Assembly: GCA_964519615.1 (NCBI GenBank)
Contig: CAZFIM010000006.1
Span: forward strand, 1 to 59,493
Origin: CAZFIM01 sp964519615
GTDB taxonomy: Bacteria; Chloroflexota; Dehalococcoidia; GIF9; UBA5629
Direction: 5' to 3'
Length of the DNA: 59,493 nucleotides
Part shown: positions 17,313 through 25,213 of the stretch, one piece after another
How positions within the stretch are numbered: position 1 is the first letter of the stretch
Layout of the letters: every line of letters starts with the position of its first letter
Made by a program: the position numbers and the translations under genes
Notes under the pieces: model-generated
The model's input: only the letters and a program-made list of their open reading frames with translations
What the model was told of the DNA's origin: nothing
Database searches by the model: none

Positions 17313-18719
17313 CTAAAGGTCGAATATCTTGCCCGGATTCAATATATTAAAAGGATCGAAAGCGTTTTTTATGCCTTTCATAATGTTCAAAGTCGGTTGA
17401 TCTATACCGATCCCGAGATAAGGCTTCTTTTCAAATCCTATGCCGTGTTCCCCGGAGATAGTGCCGCCGAACGAGACTCCGAGCTTGTAGATTTCCTTCA
17501 TCAACTCCGGCAGCTTTTTATCCCAATCCTCCCGATACATATCGTGACAGAGCGGATGCAGGTGGACGTTGCCGTCTCCCGCATGACCGCTGGCCGCTAC
17601 AGGGATGCCGTATGTTGAGGATATTTCCTTCACCTTTTTGACAAACCTGGCTACCTCCTTACGGGGAACGACCACATCGATTACCTCCATGGGGGCATAT
17701 TTTTTAAGCGCGTGGTACACTTTCTCTCTGGCATCGAGCAGCTTCCTTTTAGCCCTTTCGCTGCCCGGCACCATAGCCCGCACCGCTCCGTGGCGTGTGC
17801 AGATTTTCTCCACCCGCGAGAAATAGTGCAGCAGGTCCTGCTCGCTGTCGCCCTCCATGAATATCATTAGAAAGGCCTCATATTCATGGTAGGGTATCTC
17901 TGTTTGCAGGTACTTTTCCACAATCTCGATAACCGTACGTTCGAGGAATTCGATCCCGGTAGGCAGTACCTTAAGACGCAGGATATCCGGTACGGCATCG
18001 ATAGCGTTCTGCAAATCATTGAAGGGCACGAAAAGCACCTCTCTCTTCTGCCAGCTTGTGGTCAGCTTACAGGTGATTCTGGTGATAACAGCAAGCGTTC
18101 CTTCCGATCCGGCAATCAGCTGCGTAAGGTCGTACCCCGTAGAGCACTTGACATAAGCGCCGCCAGTGGTGATGATATCTCCGTTCGGCAGCACGGCTTG
18201 CAGGCCGAGGATGTGATCTCTGGTCACCCCGTATTTTACGGCGTTTGTCCCGCCTGCATTGGTTGCTACAGCTCCACCCAGCGTGGCGCTCATCTCACCG
18301 ATGTGTACCGGGAAATAAAGTTGATGCCGTTCCACTGCCTCACTTAACTCGGACAGCGTTACACCGGGCTCCGCCACTGCCACAAAATTATCGCTGTCGA
18401 TCTCCACGATGCGGTTCATTCGTTCCAAAGAGAGCACGATGCCGCCGTGAACAGGCACGCATCCTCCTGAAAGTCCGGTTCCCGCTCCTCTAGGGGTTAC
18501 GGGAATGCGGTGTTCCGAGGCATATTTGAAGAGTTTGGATACCGCTTGTGCATCGGCAGGCCTGACAATCAATTGCGGCGGGTATTTTCTGAGTGCGGGC
18601 ATTTCATCATGGGCAAATCCTTCAAGCTCATGTTCTTTGGTGGAAACGCTTGCCTGTCCCAGCAGCGCTGTCAATGCATTGATAGTGGAGCGCGTTATCT
18701 CTCCATACTGGTATTCCAT
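17313..18719 (-). CDS. FAD-linked oxidase, GlcD/D-lactate dehydrogenase type
   Basis: A flavoprotein that oxidises a 2-hydroxy acid such as glycolate or D-lactate. The FAD-binding domain (PF01565) includes PRGAGTGLSGGCVP (about 82-95) and GGAVATNAGG. The C-terminal FAD-oxidase domain ends with SGEHGIGFEKKPYL. The chain of 468 residues is typical. No GlcF-like Fe-S partner is adjacent; the nearest Fe-S proteins of that kind are at 21338 and 57177. The electron acceptor therefore cannot be stated. Confidence 0.92.
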   Translation of the reverse strand: MEYQYGEITRSTINALTALLGQASVSTKEHELEGFAHDEMPALRKYPPQLIVRPADAQAVSKLFKYASEHRIPVTPRGAGTGLSGGCVPVHGGIVLSLERMNRIVEIDSDNFVAVAEPGVTLSELSEAVERHQLYFPVHIGEMSATLGGAVATNAGGTNAVKYGVTRDHILGLQAVLPNGDIITTGGAYVKCSTGYDLTQLIAGSEGTLAVITRITCKLTTSWQKREVLFVPFNDLQNAIDAVPDILRLKVLPTGIEFLERTVIEIVEKYLQTEIPYHEYEAFLMIFMEGDSEQDLLHYFSRVEKICTRHGAVRAMVPGSERAKRKLLDAREKVYHALKKYAPMEVIDVVVPRKEVARFVKKVKEISSTYGIPVAASGHAGDGNVHLHPLCHDMYREDWDKKLPELMKEIYKLGVSFGGTISGEHGIGFEKKPYLGIGIDQPTLNIMKGIKNAFDPFNILNPGKIFDL

Positions 18720-19081
18720 TATTATTCCTTTAGTCTAGTATTTCTTCCTGCCGGCTGACGCTATGACAGAGGCCCTGGCACGGGCAGATAGTATTGACAC
18801 ACTATTTCCGGACAGCTGTGCCGGCTGCCTGTACTTATGGCTATGACATAGTAGCACCAGCAAGTCTTTCAGGCAACACCGGCGGTGCTGCCGGTACGAG
18901 TGGAATGAAATGGTGTATGGATTGCATTGTCAATATCCCGTTGATATAATTGCTTTTTACGCTGTTGTTGTTTATAGTTAAATCAGACGGGGGTTAACGT
19001 GTACGATGTAATCATTAAGGTGTGATAATCAGTTTTAGTAATAGAACGCTATCGCACTAAGCAGAAGAAGGGGTAAATATA
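18720..19081. other. Intergenic region with promoter
   Basis: This 362-base stretch between two divergently oriented genes has no credible ORF. It contains a clear promoter at 18922-18950 reading toward the polyproline protein, with a leader of about 125 bases. No riboswitch class was recognised in that leader. Confidence 0.5.
18922..18950 (+). promoter_or_regulatory. Sigma-A type promoter
   Basis: TTGCAT at 18922-18927 and a consensus TATAAT at 18945-18950 are 17 bases apart. The predicted start is near 18957, giving a long leader before the gene at 19082. Confidence 0.65.
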
Positions 19082-19684
19082 ATGACAGAAAAACCGCGCA
19101 AAAGTGTGGTTCAAAATATGGTCAAGAACCTCATAGATTCCGAGATACCGGAGATACAGGCTGTAGCCCGTGATCTGGCAGAACGCATCAAACAGCTGGA
19201 GGAACACAGCTGGAAACTGCAGCATTATGCTACGGAAATAGAGAGCCTTTCCGCTGAAGAGCAGGAAGCGCCGGAAGAGGCCAGTCTGGCTGAGCTGGTG
19301 AGAGACCTTGAAAAGACGCTGATCGAGCTCAGGCGAGGGACGGTTTCCACGGAAGCTGTTGCGGATAAGGCAGCAGCCACCAGGGCTGCAGCTTCCCGTA
19401 AAGCCCAGAAGAAAAAAGTTGCGGAGCCCGAGCCAGAAGAAGAAATAGAAGAGCAGGAAGAAGAACCTGTCATGACGGCACCGCCACCGCCACCGCCTCC
19501 ACCACCGCCTCCTCCGCCTGCGAAACCGCAGGTTGAAGCGCCTACGGATGTTGTCCAGCCTCGCCCCGAAGGGAAAGTGGATGAGATGCGCCGTAAGCTC
19601 GAGGAACAGGAGGCGGGCAAGCAGAGGGATGACACCTATTTCACCCCTGAGGGGTTCGTAGTACGCAGGCGCACGCTGCGCTAG
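19082..19684 (+). CDS. Coiled-coil protein with polyproline tract, function unknown
   Basis: A 200-residue cytoplasmic protein with no recognised family. Residues about 1-100 are rich in Glu, Leu and Arg and likely form helices. An alanine/lysine stretch (about 95-115) follows, then an acidic run of glutamates (about 118-128), then a block of fourteen consecutive prolines (about 134-147). The C-terminus is charged and ends in VVRRRTLR. The proline run should stall ribosomes and need EF-P. The modular charge pattern suggests a scaffold or membrane/DNA-associated organiser, but this is only inference. It starts at ATG 19082 behind GAAGGGG. Confidence 0.75.
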   Translation: MTEKPRKSVVQNMVKNLIDSEIPEIQAVARDLAERIKQLEEHSWKLQHYATEIESLSAEEQEAPEEASLAELVRDLEKTLIELRRGTVSTEAVADKAAATRAAASRKAQKKKVAEPEPEEEIEEQEEEPVMTAPPPPPPPPPPPPPAKPQVEAPTDVVQPRPEGKVDEMRRKLEEQEAGKQRDDTYFTPEGFVVRRRTLR

Positions 19685-19705
19685 ATTATTCAGACATAAC
19701 CTCTA

Positions 19706-19734
19706 TTGCTTTACCGTTATACCCGCACTATAAT
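19706..19734 (+). promoter_or_regulatory. Promoter predicting a leaderless mRNA
   Basis: TTGCTT at 19706-19711, a 17-base spacer and TATAAT at 19729-19734. Only six bases separate the -10 box from ATG 19741, so transcription should start at or next to the start codon. No ribosome site is present. Confidence 0.6.
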
Positions 19735-19740
19735 TCTTGT

Positions 19741-20142
19741 ATGATGCTCAAGCTTCCTGACAGCGGCGATGCTTATTCTCCTGCTGTCAATAAATCGGGG
19801 CAGGGGCCCATAGTCAAGCTGCCGTATGAACTGGAGGGGTGGAACTGGGGCGCGTTCCTGTTGACGTGGATATGGGGGGTGGGCAACAGGGTATGGTGGT
19901 CGTTGCTGGCACTGGCGCCGATACCGTTTGCCCGGCTGGCGATGGGCATAGTGCTGGGGATAAAAGGCAATGAATGGGCCTGGCAGTCCAGACGCTGGGA
20001 TGGGATAGAGCACTTCCGTAAGACACAGCGCACCTGGGCGATCTGGGGTTTTATCTCCTTGCTTCTGCCAGTCCTTCTTATTATCGGCTTGATACTGATT
20101 ATGGTGGGTGTGTTGGGATACGCGGGGTTTATCAAGTTCTGA
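19741..20142 (+). CDS. Small integral membrane protein of a tryptophan-rich family
   Basis: A 133-residue protein with two or three membrane helices (about 38-55, 58-75 and 105-130). The segment GWNWGAFLLTWIWGVGNRVW and the later NEWAWQSRRW are conserved in a widespread family that databases sometimes label ribonuclease G without basis. The protein has no nuclease motif. Function unknown. The mRNA appears leaderless. Confidence 0.75.
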   Translation: MMLKLPDSGDAYSPAVNKSGQGPIVKLPYELEGWNWGAFLLTWIWGVGNRVWWSLLALAPIPFARLAMGIVLGIKGNEWAWQSRRWDGIEHFRKTQRTWAIWGFISLLLPVLLIIGLILIMVGVLGYAGFIKF

Positions 20143-20148
20143 TCCTGA

Positions 20149-20178
20149 TTGCTCAAAAAAGCGCAATTCAGCTATAAT
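20149..20178 (+). promoter_or_regulatory. Promoter of the tRNA-Arg gene
   Basis: TTGCTC at 20149-20154, an 18-base spacer and TATAAT at 20173-20178. The predicted start falls just before the tRNA at 20189. Confidence 0.5.
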
Positions 20179-20188
20179 TACACATTGT

Positions 20189-20264
20189 GCCCCTGTAGCT
20201 CAGAGGATAGAGCAGCGGTTTCCTAAACCGCGTGTCGTGCGTTCGATTCGCACCAGGGGTACCA
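20189..20264 (+). tRNA. tRNA-Arg (anticodon CCT)
   Basis: A full cloverleaf can be folded. The acceptor stem pairs GCCCCTG with CAGGGGT, and the anticodon stem GCGGT/ACCGC holds the loop TTCCTAA with anticodon CCT. The T-arm contains TTCGATT, and CCA is encoded at 20262-20264. Confidence 0.95.
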
Positions 20265-20303
20265 GATTCCCAAAGCTAAAATCCGTATTCAACTTTCTTG
20301 TGC

Positions 20304-20323
20304 GCCGCCTGCGGGCAGGCGGC
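20304..20323. repeat. GC-rich palindrome
   Basis: A 9-bp perfect inverted repeat (gccgcctgc/gcaggcggc) with a 2-base loop. The core gcgggcaggc recurs in two other intergenic hairpins at 21016-21025 and, inverted, at 27050-27059. Confidence 0.4.
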
Positions 20324-20447
20324 ACCTGCTGTAAACTGCTTAAAAACCGGAATATAATTGATAAACCCGGCTTGAGTTGTGCAGCGGTATCAGGATATCG
20401 TATACTCCGGAAATCAATGAAGCGGTGATCTACAGAGAGGTGAAAAC

Positions 20448-20957
20448 ATGCATATGTCCGGAGAGTTATTGCAGGAAAAAGCCTATAATCTGGGATTCAG
20501 GTATGAACAGCAATACCGGGGATGCTGCCAGTGCGCCATCGCTGCCATTCAGGAGACATTGGGCATAGAAAATGAGGCGGTATTTAAAGCGGGGACCGGT
20601 TTGGCCGGCGGTGTTCTGCTGACGGTGACGGGTACGTGCGGAGCTTTATGCGGCGGAATAATGGTGTTAAGCAGCATAGCCGGCCGCACGAGAACGGACT
20701 TTGCGGACGCGGAAGGGAGATGCGCCGTTGTCGATAAGATGGGTTTAAAGCTTCTCGATAAGTATATCAAAGAATACGGGAGCATAAGCTGCAGAGACAT
20801 CCAGCATAAGATACTGGGAAGAAGCTACAATCTGCTGGATGCTGCCGATAGAGAGAAGTTCGATGCAGACGGCGCGCATACGGACAAATGCCCTGCGGTT
20901 GTCGGCTGCGCAGCCAGATGGACTGTTGAAATTATATTAGAGTCACAGGTACAGTAA
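20448..20957 (+). CDS. C_GCAxxG_C_C family putative redox protein
   Basis: The cysteine pattern YRGCCQCAIAAIQETLG (about residues 24-40), followed by GTCGALCGG and later single cysteines, matches the C_GCAxxG_C_C family (PF09719). These small proteins occur mainly in anaerobes and are predicted to be redox active or to bind an Fe-S centre; their role is not settled. A central glycine-rich hydrophobic segment lies at about 45-75. GAGAGGTG precedes ATG 20448. The C-terminal half carries further cysteines (SCRD, KCPAVVGC). Confidence 0.82.
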   Translation: MHMSGELLQEKAYNLGFRYEQQYRGCCQCAIAAIQETLGIENEAVFKAGTGLAGGVLLTVTGTCGALCGGIMVLSSIAGRTRTDFADAEGRCAVVDKMGLKLLDKYIKEYGSISCRDIQHKILGRSYNLLDAADREKFDADGAHTDKCPAVVGCAARWTVEIILESQVQ

Positions 20958-21204
20958 TAACTATCTGAGTTTTATTTTTCCCTCTTGCACAGAACACACT
21001 GAAGGCGCTGTCCGTGCGGGCAGGCAGCGCGTAAAAATCCGCCATCGCATGCCGCCCACCCTTTTTAAAAGCATTCCGGATTGAGAGACCAGGTACCGCA
21101 TAATATTTTGTGAGGATGTATTTATCTTGCACGCGGCGGGTAGTAATGAAAAATATTTGCGCCGAACGATTGACTTATGCTTAATACTTGAATATAATAG
21201 CCAT
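20958..21204. other. Intergenic region with GC palindrome and promoter
   Basis: No gene is seen. A hairpin (gcgctg at 21005-21010 with cagcgc at 21025-21030) contains the repeated core gcgggcaggc. The promoter for the downstream Fe-S gene lies at 21170-21198. Confidence 0.45.
21170..21198 (+). promoter_or_regulatory. Strong sigma-A type promoter
   Basis: TTGACT at 21170-21175, a 17-base spacer and TATAAT at 21193-21198 (5/6 and 6/6 to consensus). Transcription should start near 21205, giving a leader of about 130 bases before the GTG at 21338. Confidence 0.75.
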
Positions 21205-21234
21205 TGCGCATTCAAGAGATGTCACTGTTAAGCG

Positions 21235-21310
21235 TGCCGTAACGTTGGGATTGTAGAACTCGTTCCCCGAGAGTTCTATCCCGACAGCTTCCTGTAGGGA
21301 ACACCCGGCA
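21235..21310 (+). promoter_or_regulatory. Structured 5' leader with predicted pseudoknot (riboswitch-like)
   Basis: Three interlocking pairings can be drawn. The outer stem is tgccg (21235-21239) with cggca (21306-21310). The inner hairpin is gttggga (21244-21250) with tcccgac (21279-21285), extended by tagaactc (21254-21261) with gagttcta (21271-21278) after a 3-base bulge. The hairpin loop contains gttccc (21262-21267), exactly complementary to gggaac (21297-21302), which forms a pseudoknot. The structure lies between a strong promoter and the AAAGGAGA ribosome site. It does not match a riboswitch class that I recognise. Confidence 0.5.
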
Positions 21311-21337
21311 GATCGATATTTTTGAAAGGAGAAACCT

Positions 21338-22523
21338 GTGCCCAATACGTCATATATTGATGCCTTCGACCCGGAGAATAAAAGCCAGACAACTTGTGTA
21401 GACTGCGGTTTGTGTCTTCAACTATGTCCTGTGATGCAGATGGATAAAAAAAGAGGCAATCAGCGAGTTTGCCCGCCTCTTAAAGGGAGAAGAGACGGAA
21501 AGAGTGTTTAACGAGTGTACATTCTGTTTTCGCTGCAACCACTACTGCCCCAATGACCTCAAACCGTATACCCTTATTATGCTGCGGCTGTCAGAGCGGA
21601 TAAGCAAAAGCGGGAAGGAAATCCCGCCGCCTATTAAGTATTTCATGAATGATGGCAAGTCATGCATGTTTCTCGATATGTATAATATCCTCGCGGATTA
21701 CGAAAAAGAGATTCTGGATAAGTGGGAGATAGTCCCACCGAAAAGCGAAGAAGTTCTCTTTATCGGCTGCGCGGGAAGAGAGATTCCATTTGGCATAGAA
21801 TACTCGTCCGTGATGAAAGACCTTGTAAAATTCGGCCCACGCGCTGCCTGCTGCGGGGAGCTGTATTACCGCTTTGGGGACTATAAAGGCTTTTCCAAAA
21901 GAGTAGATGATACTCTTGCGCTCTTTGAGGGTCTCGATACAAAACGTCTGGTCTGCTATTGCGGATCATGTGCCAATTTTATGGGCAATGTCTGGCCTAA
22001 TTATCATGGGGTGAAGCTTCCGTTTGAGGTCACGACTATCTGGGAATGGCTTTGGGAAAGAGTGAAAAAAGGAGAATTAAAGGTTCAAAGACAGCTTTCA
22101 GGAAAAGTTGCCGTTACCGATTCCTGCTACAGCGGTGAATTAGGAGATAAATTCTTTGAGGCGGTGAGGGGGTTAAACAAGGCTATCGGCCTGGACGTAG
22201 TGGAGCTGAAGAATAACCGCTACAACGGTTTGAGCTGCGGATTTTGCACTGTGACCCGGAATTTTGATATGGCTGATGTAATGGTCGAAGCCAAAAAGAA
22301 GGTTGACCAAATACTGGATACCGGTGCGGGTGATTTTACAACGCATTGCGTCGGCTGCTATGACCTGCTCAGCAAGGTAACAAAAGGAACCGGCCTGAGG
22401 CCTCATTACGGTCTTGAGGATATTCTTTGGGCTCTTGGTGATGAAAATGCTATCCCCTTCTCCCACAGGGTGGCGGTACAGGAAATGCTCATCGCTAAAC
22501 GTTTTGCTCCTCCACCGGCGTAA
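21338..22523 (+). CDS. Hdr-like Fe-S oxidoreductase, frameshifted at a run of seven A
   Basis: Two overlapping reading frames together encode one protein of about 394 residues. The first, from GTG 21338 behind AAAGGAGA, carries CVDCGLCLQLCP. The second carries CTFCFRCNHYCP, the other half of a two-cluster ferredoxin domain. It continues with two cysteine-rich repeats (GRAACCGE-type and SCGFC) like those of heterodisulfide reductase HdrD/B and GlcF. The frames meet at A7 (21446-21452); six A would restore one frame reading DKKEAISEFARLLKG. If intact it should accept or donate electrons in the cytoplasm. The extra A could be a sequencing error, a real inactivating mutation, or a slippage signal. 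A second ATG at 21504 would only give the C-terminal part. Confidence 0.75.
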
Positions 22524-22835
22524 ATTGCCTGTATAAGCGGGATGCAATTGGGGACAGGGCGCTGCGGCGTCTCCATACTCAGGCAGAGGAAAGCCCGTCG
22601 GGCACAAAAATACACGGCTGCTGGGCGTAAAAGCAGCCGTGTGAGAGAGTGCGTATGCCCGCACGTTGACGGAGAGCTGTTTCACACACAGAGAAGATGG
22701 CTGCTCTACATTGGCAGCAACGCTCTCATTCGAATAAAAAAATCACTCTTATGTAAGTCTCATCTGCAGTTGCCCGAAGTGTATGCTGAGCGCTTGATTG
22801 GCATCAGGGGTGCCGGTTATTACCGGGCTGCCATA
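22524..22835. other. Intergenic region with minus-strand terminator
   Basis: The 312 bases between two convergent genes hold no credible ORF. A long + strand frame here runs on into the reverse complement of the next two genes and is a shadow. The only clear element is the hairpin at 22605-22642. Confidence 0.5.
22605..22642 (-). terminator. Rho-independent terminator for the XRE/membrane operon
   Basis: An 11-bp perfect stem (acacggctgct at 22612-22622 with agcagccgtgt at 22632-22642). On the minus strand it is followed by ATTTTTG (the T-run at 22610-22606), as expected for a terminator of the genes at 22836-23656. Confidence 0.75.
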
Positions 22836-23033
22836 CTAGTCCTCATCAAATATGAAGATATCTTCTATTCTTGCTTTAAGCGTACGGGCGATATTGTAGG
22901 CCAGCTTGAGCGAGGGATTATATTTGCCCTTTTCCAGAAAGATAATGGTCTCGCGGCGCACGCCCACACTATCAGCGAGCTTTTCCTGCGTCAGCCCCTG
23001 CAGGGCGCGGTACTCTTTTATCCGCGTTTTCAT
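22836..23033 (-). CDS. XRE-family transcriptional regulator
   Basis: A 65-residue helix-turn-helix protein made of little more than the HTH fold. The motif LTQEKLADSVGVRRETIIFLEKGKY is that of small XRE/Cro-like regulators, followed by PSLKLAYNIARTLKARIEDIF. It overlaps the upstream membrane-protein gene by four bases, so the two are translated together. Such pairs are common, and the regulator usually controls its own operon. The palindrome at 23677-23694 is a candidate operator. Confidence 0.9.
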   Translation of the reverse strand: MKTRIKEYRALQGLTQEKLADSVGVRRETIIFLEKGKYNPSLKLAYNIARTLKARIEDIFIFDED

Positions 23034-23656
23034 GCCTGTCCGCTACCTCTGAAACTGGCAAGCACTCCCTTGATGAAGAGAAAGAAACTTCCCAGCAGGC
23101 TTAAGGCGCAGACCGCCGGCGCAACCAGCAGCCCCAATATGAAGAAGAAGGCATCCTCAAGGCCGAACAATGCGTAGACCATGTTGTGCAGCGAGATGGC
23201 TAAGGCTATGGTGCTCAAGGAAACGCCGGCTGTGACCAGCAAACTCTTAAGCCAGCGCAGCGCTCTCCCTCCCAAATGCGGGCGTGCGCGGTCGTAGTAG
23301 TGGTAGCCGATCAGGTAGACGAAGCCTATGACCACAAGCTGCCCGCTGATGATCAATCCGGTCGGTGTATCCTTGAAGACATTGAACCTGAACATGAGTA
23401 TAAGCGCTATGCTGGCGATGAAAAAGAAGATACCGGTGGTGCGCATGGCGCAGGTGAGATTCTCGCGCACCCGCTCATCGATAACCGGCAGCCTCCCGTA
23501 TTTGATAAGCGCCCACAGCTCACGGTGCCCGAGTAACAAAATGCCCAGTATAAGCGCTGCCACTATATAGATGTTCTCTCTGGAGAGCAGCAGCATCAGC
23601 CCCAGTATGCTCACGGCCGAATAAGCAATCAATATGATCCGTGTTTTCATTATCAT
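23030..23656 (-). CDS. Integral membrane protein paired with XRE regulator
   Basis: A 208-residue protein with five or six membrane helices (about 5-20, 25-42, 70-90, 98-115, 138-160 and 170-200). It has no catalytic motif. The C-terminal part, SLHNMVYALFGLEDAFFFILGLLVAP, resembles the small membrane protein at 27213-27545 (LHNAVYGVFILLFGGDF), so the two share a domain. It is the first gene of a two-gene operon with an XRE regulator. Function unknown. Confidence 0.75.
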   Translation of the reverse strand: MIMKTRIILIAYSAVSILGLMLLLSRENIYIVAALILGILLLGHRELWALIKYGRLPVIDERVRENLTCAMRTTGIFFFIASIALILMFRFNVFKDTPTGLIISGQLVVIGFVYLIGYHYYDRARPHLGGRALRWLKSLLVTAGVSLSTIALAISLHNMVYALFGLEDAFFFILGLLVAPAVCALSLLGSFFLFIKGVLASFRGSGQA

Positions 23657-23676
23657 ACCCCGGTTAAATGTTAAAA

Positions 23677-23694
23677 ATATATAACGTTAGATAT
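23677..23694. promoter_or_regulatory. Candidate operator upstream of the XRE operon
   Basis: A central perfect palindrome taacgtta (23682-23689) is flanked by symmetric TA-rich arms, giving an 18-bp inverted repeat with one mismatched pair. It lies about 20 bases before the start of the membrane-protein gene, where a repressor would block transcription. Confidence 0.45.
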
Positions 23695-23929
23695 ATATAA
23701 CATACCACTACAGACAAAGGCTGTCAAGGCCTTTTTGCCGCCTGATAAAGTCCGGCTGCCTGGCAGCAGTGAATGCCTTTCAACGCCGGACTTGCAACGG
23801 AAGGCGCATTTAGCGAAAGCAGTATCAAAACGGGTATAATAAATAGCTGCCGTAAGAGGCGGTGTTATTGGTTTGAATGAAATGGTCGCATGTTGGGGCA
23901 GAACAACAATTTCACAGGAGAGTATCTAG

Positions 23930-24361
23930 ATGACAACGGCATGGGATAAATTCCAGGAACTGATAAAGGCAGAGATGCTCAAGAAATATTCCGAGACGAT
24001 GGTGGAGCATTCGCTCAATCCGCGCAACCTCGGGCATATAGATGATGCAGACGGGTTCGGCCGCATCACGGGTCCCTGCGGCGATACCATGAGCGTATGG
24101 CTTAAGATCGAAGGCGGCGTTATTGCAAACGCCACGTTTGCCACCGACGGCTGCGGAACGACAATTGCCTCTGGAAGTATGATTACGGAGATGGCCAAAG
24201 GCAAGTCTCCTGATGAAGTTATTACCATCGAACAGCAGGATGTGCTGGATGCGCTGGGAGGGCTGCCGGAGGAAAGCGAGCACTGCGCGCTGCTGGCTGC
24301 AAATACGCTCAAGGAAGCGGTGAAAAACTACAGGGAGAAGAAGGGGGAGAGCGCTGGCTGA
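23930..24361 (+). CDS. Iron-sulfur cluster scaffold, IscU/SufU family
   Basis: A cytoplasmic platform on which Fe-S clusters are built from sulfur supplied by a cysteine desulfurase. The three ligand cysteines are visible: in GPCGDTM (about residue 50), DGCGTTIAS (about 75) and EHCALLAANTL (about 122). The NPRNLGHI segment near residue 32 is also typical. The chain of 143 residues fits. The gene follows a CAGGAGAG ribosome site. No desulfurase is adjacent; the nearest is at 49183, with a different, divergent IscU-like partner. Confidence 0.9.
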   Translation: MTTAWDKFQELIKAEMLKKYSETMVEHSLNPRNLGHIDDADGFGRITGPCGDTMSVWLKIEGGVIANATFATDGCGTTIASGSMITEMAKGKSPDEVITIEQQDVLDALGGLPEESEHCALLAANTLKEAVKNYREKKGESAG

Positions 24362-24538
24362 CTGTCCGTAATAGAGCGGAATGCGTTGAATTTTTTAACG
24401 TTTTACACTACAATATGCCAGTTTGCCGGGGCGTTGGATAAAAAGGGCAATGCCTGTCCTGTACAGCGGATTTCCGATTTGTCATGCCCTGTGCTAAAAT
24501 CGTACTACAGTTTGCAGGTTAACATTTATTATAGTTGA

Positions 24539-24614
24539 AGGGGTGTAGCTCAACTGGTAGAGCAGCGGTCTCCAAAACCGCAGGTTGTGGGTTCAAGTCC
24601 TGCCGCCCCTGCCA
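24539..24614 (+). tRNA. tRNA-Trp (anticodon CCA)
   Basis: The acceptor stem AGGGGTG pairs with CGCCCCT. The anticodon stem GCGGT/ACCGC holds CTCCAAA with anticodon CCA. The T-loop has TTCAAGT, and the CCA end is encoded. It is the first of five tRNA genes in 512 bases. Confidence 0.95.
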
Positions 24615-24615
24615 G

Positions 24616-24702
24616 GCCGAGGTGGTGGAATCGGTAGACACGCCATCTTGAGGGGGTGGTGAGCGTTAGCTCGTAGGAGTTCAAATCTCCTCCTCGGCAC
24701 CA
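24616..24702 (+). tRNA. tRNA-Leu (anticodon GAG)
   Basis: A class II tRNA with a long variable arm (TGAGCGTTAGCTCG). The acceptor stem GCCGAGG pairs with CCTCGGC. The anticodon stem CCATC/GGTGG holds TTGAGGG, giving anticodon GAG. CCA is encoded. It starts two bases after the tRNA-Trp end, so the two are processed from one transcript. Confidence 0.93.
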
Positions 24703-24795
24703 TAGCATTACTGGCATAGACAGGTGAAAATAGATATAATAAACTGTCTGAGCGTGAGATAGTAGACCGGCCGTACAGGCCACGTAATAAATTGA

Positions 24796-24870
24796 GCGGA
24801 AGTAGTTCAGCGGTAGAACACCTCCTTGCCAAGGAGGATGTCGCGAGTTCGAATCTCGTCTTCCGCTCCA
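24796..24870 (+). tRNA. tRNA-Gly (anticodon GCC)
   Basis: The acceptor stem GCGGAAG pairs with CTTCCGC. The anticodon stem CCTCC/GGAGG holds TTGCCAA with anticodon GCC. CCA is encoded. Confidence 0.95.
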
Positions 24871-24880
24871 ATTGATTTTA

Positions 24881-24955
24881 GGCGGCGTAGCCAAGTGGTA
24901 AGGCGGGGGTCTGCAAAACCCCTATTCAGCGGTTCGAGTCCGCTCGCCGCCTCCA
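24881..24955 (+). tRNA. tRNA-Cys (anticodon GCA)
   Basis: The acceptor stem GGCGGCG pairs with CGCCGCC. The anticodon stem GGGGT/ACCCC holds CTGCAAA with anticodon GCA. CCA is encoded. Confidence 0.95.
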
Positions 24956-24967
24956 GTTTTTGTCTAT

Positions 24968-25050
24968 GCCGAGGTGGCGGAATGGTAGACGCGGCGGACT
25001 TAAAATCCGCTTCCCGCAAAGGAGTGTGGGTTCGAGTCCCTCCCTCGGCA
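24968..25050 (+). tRNA. tRNA-Leu (anticodon TAA)
   Basis: A class II tRNA. The acceptor stem GCCGAGG pairs with CCTCGGC. The anticodon stem GCGGA/TCCGC holds CTTAAAA with anticodon TAA. Unlike its four neighbours it does not encode the CCA end, so it needs the CCA-adding enzyme. Confidence 0.93.
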
Positions 25051-25107
25051 CTTTCATCTTTCCCTGATTTTTGCTGATATTTCCTGATATAAAGCTATTA
25101 TTACCTA

Positions 25108-25136
25108 TTGACGCCGGCCATCCCTAGAAGTATAAT
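25108..25136 (+). promoter_or_regulatory. Promoter of lipoprotein copy 1
   Basis: TTGACG at 25108-25113, a 17-base spacer and TATAAT at 25131-25136. The same promoter precedes the other two copies, and near-consensus boxes predict strong expression. Confidence 0.75.
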
Positions 25137-25213
25137 CGCGCTCATATATTTTTTGTCAGTGGAGATGTTCCATACAATTATGCCGTAGATGTAAGGCATC
25201 GGAGGGTCTGGAG

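Noticed and set aside
17112..17618. Plus-strand ORF of 168 residues across the lipoprotein start and the FAD oxidase end
   Set aside because: It overlaps two well-supported genes antisense and resembles no family.
22542..23177. Plus-strand ORF of 211 residues
   Set aside because: It runs through the terminator hairpin and antisense to the XRE and membrane genes; its composition is not protein-like.
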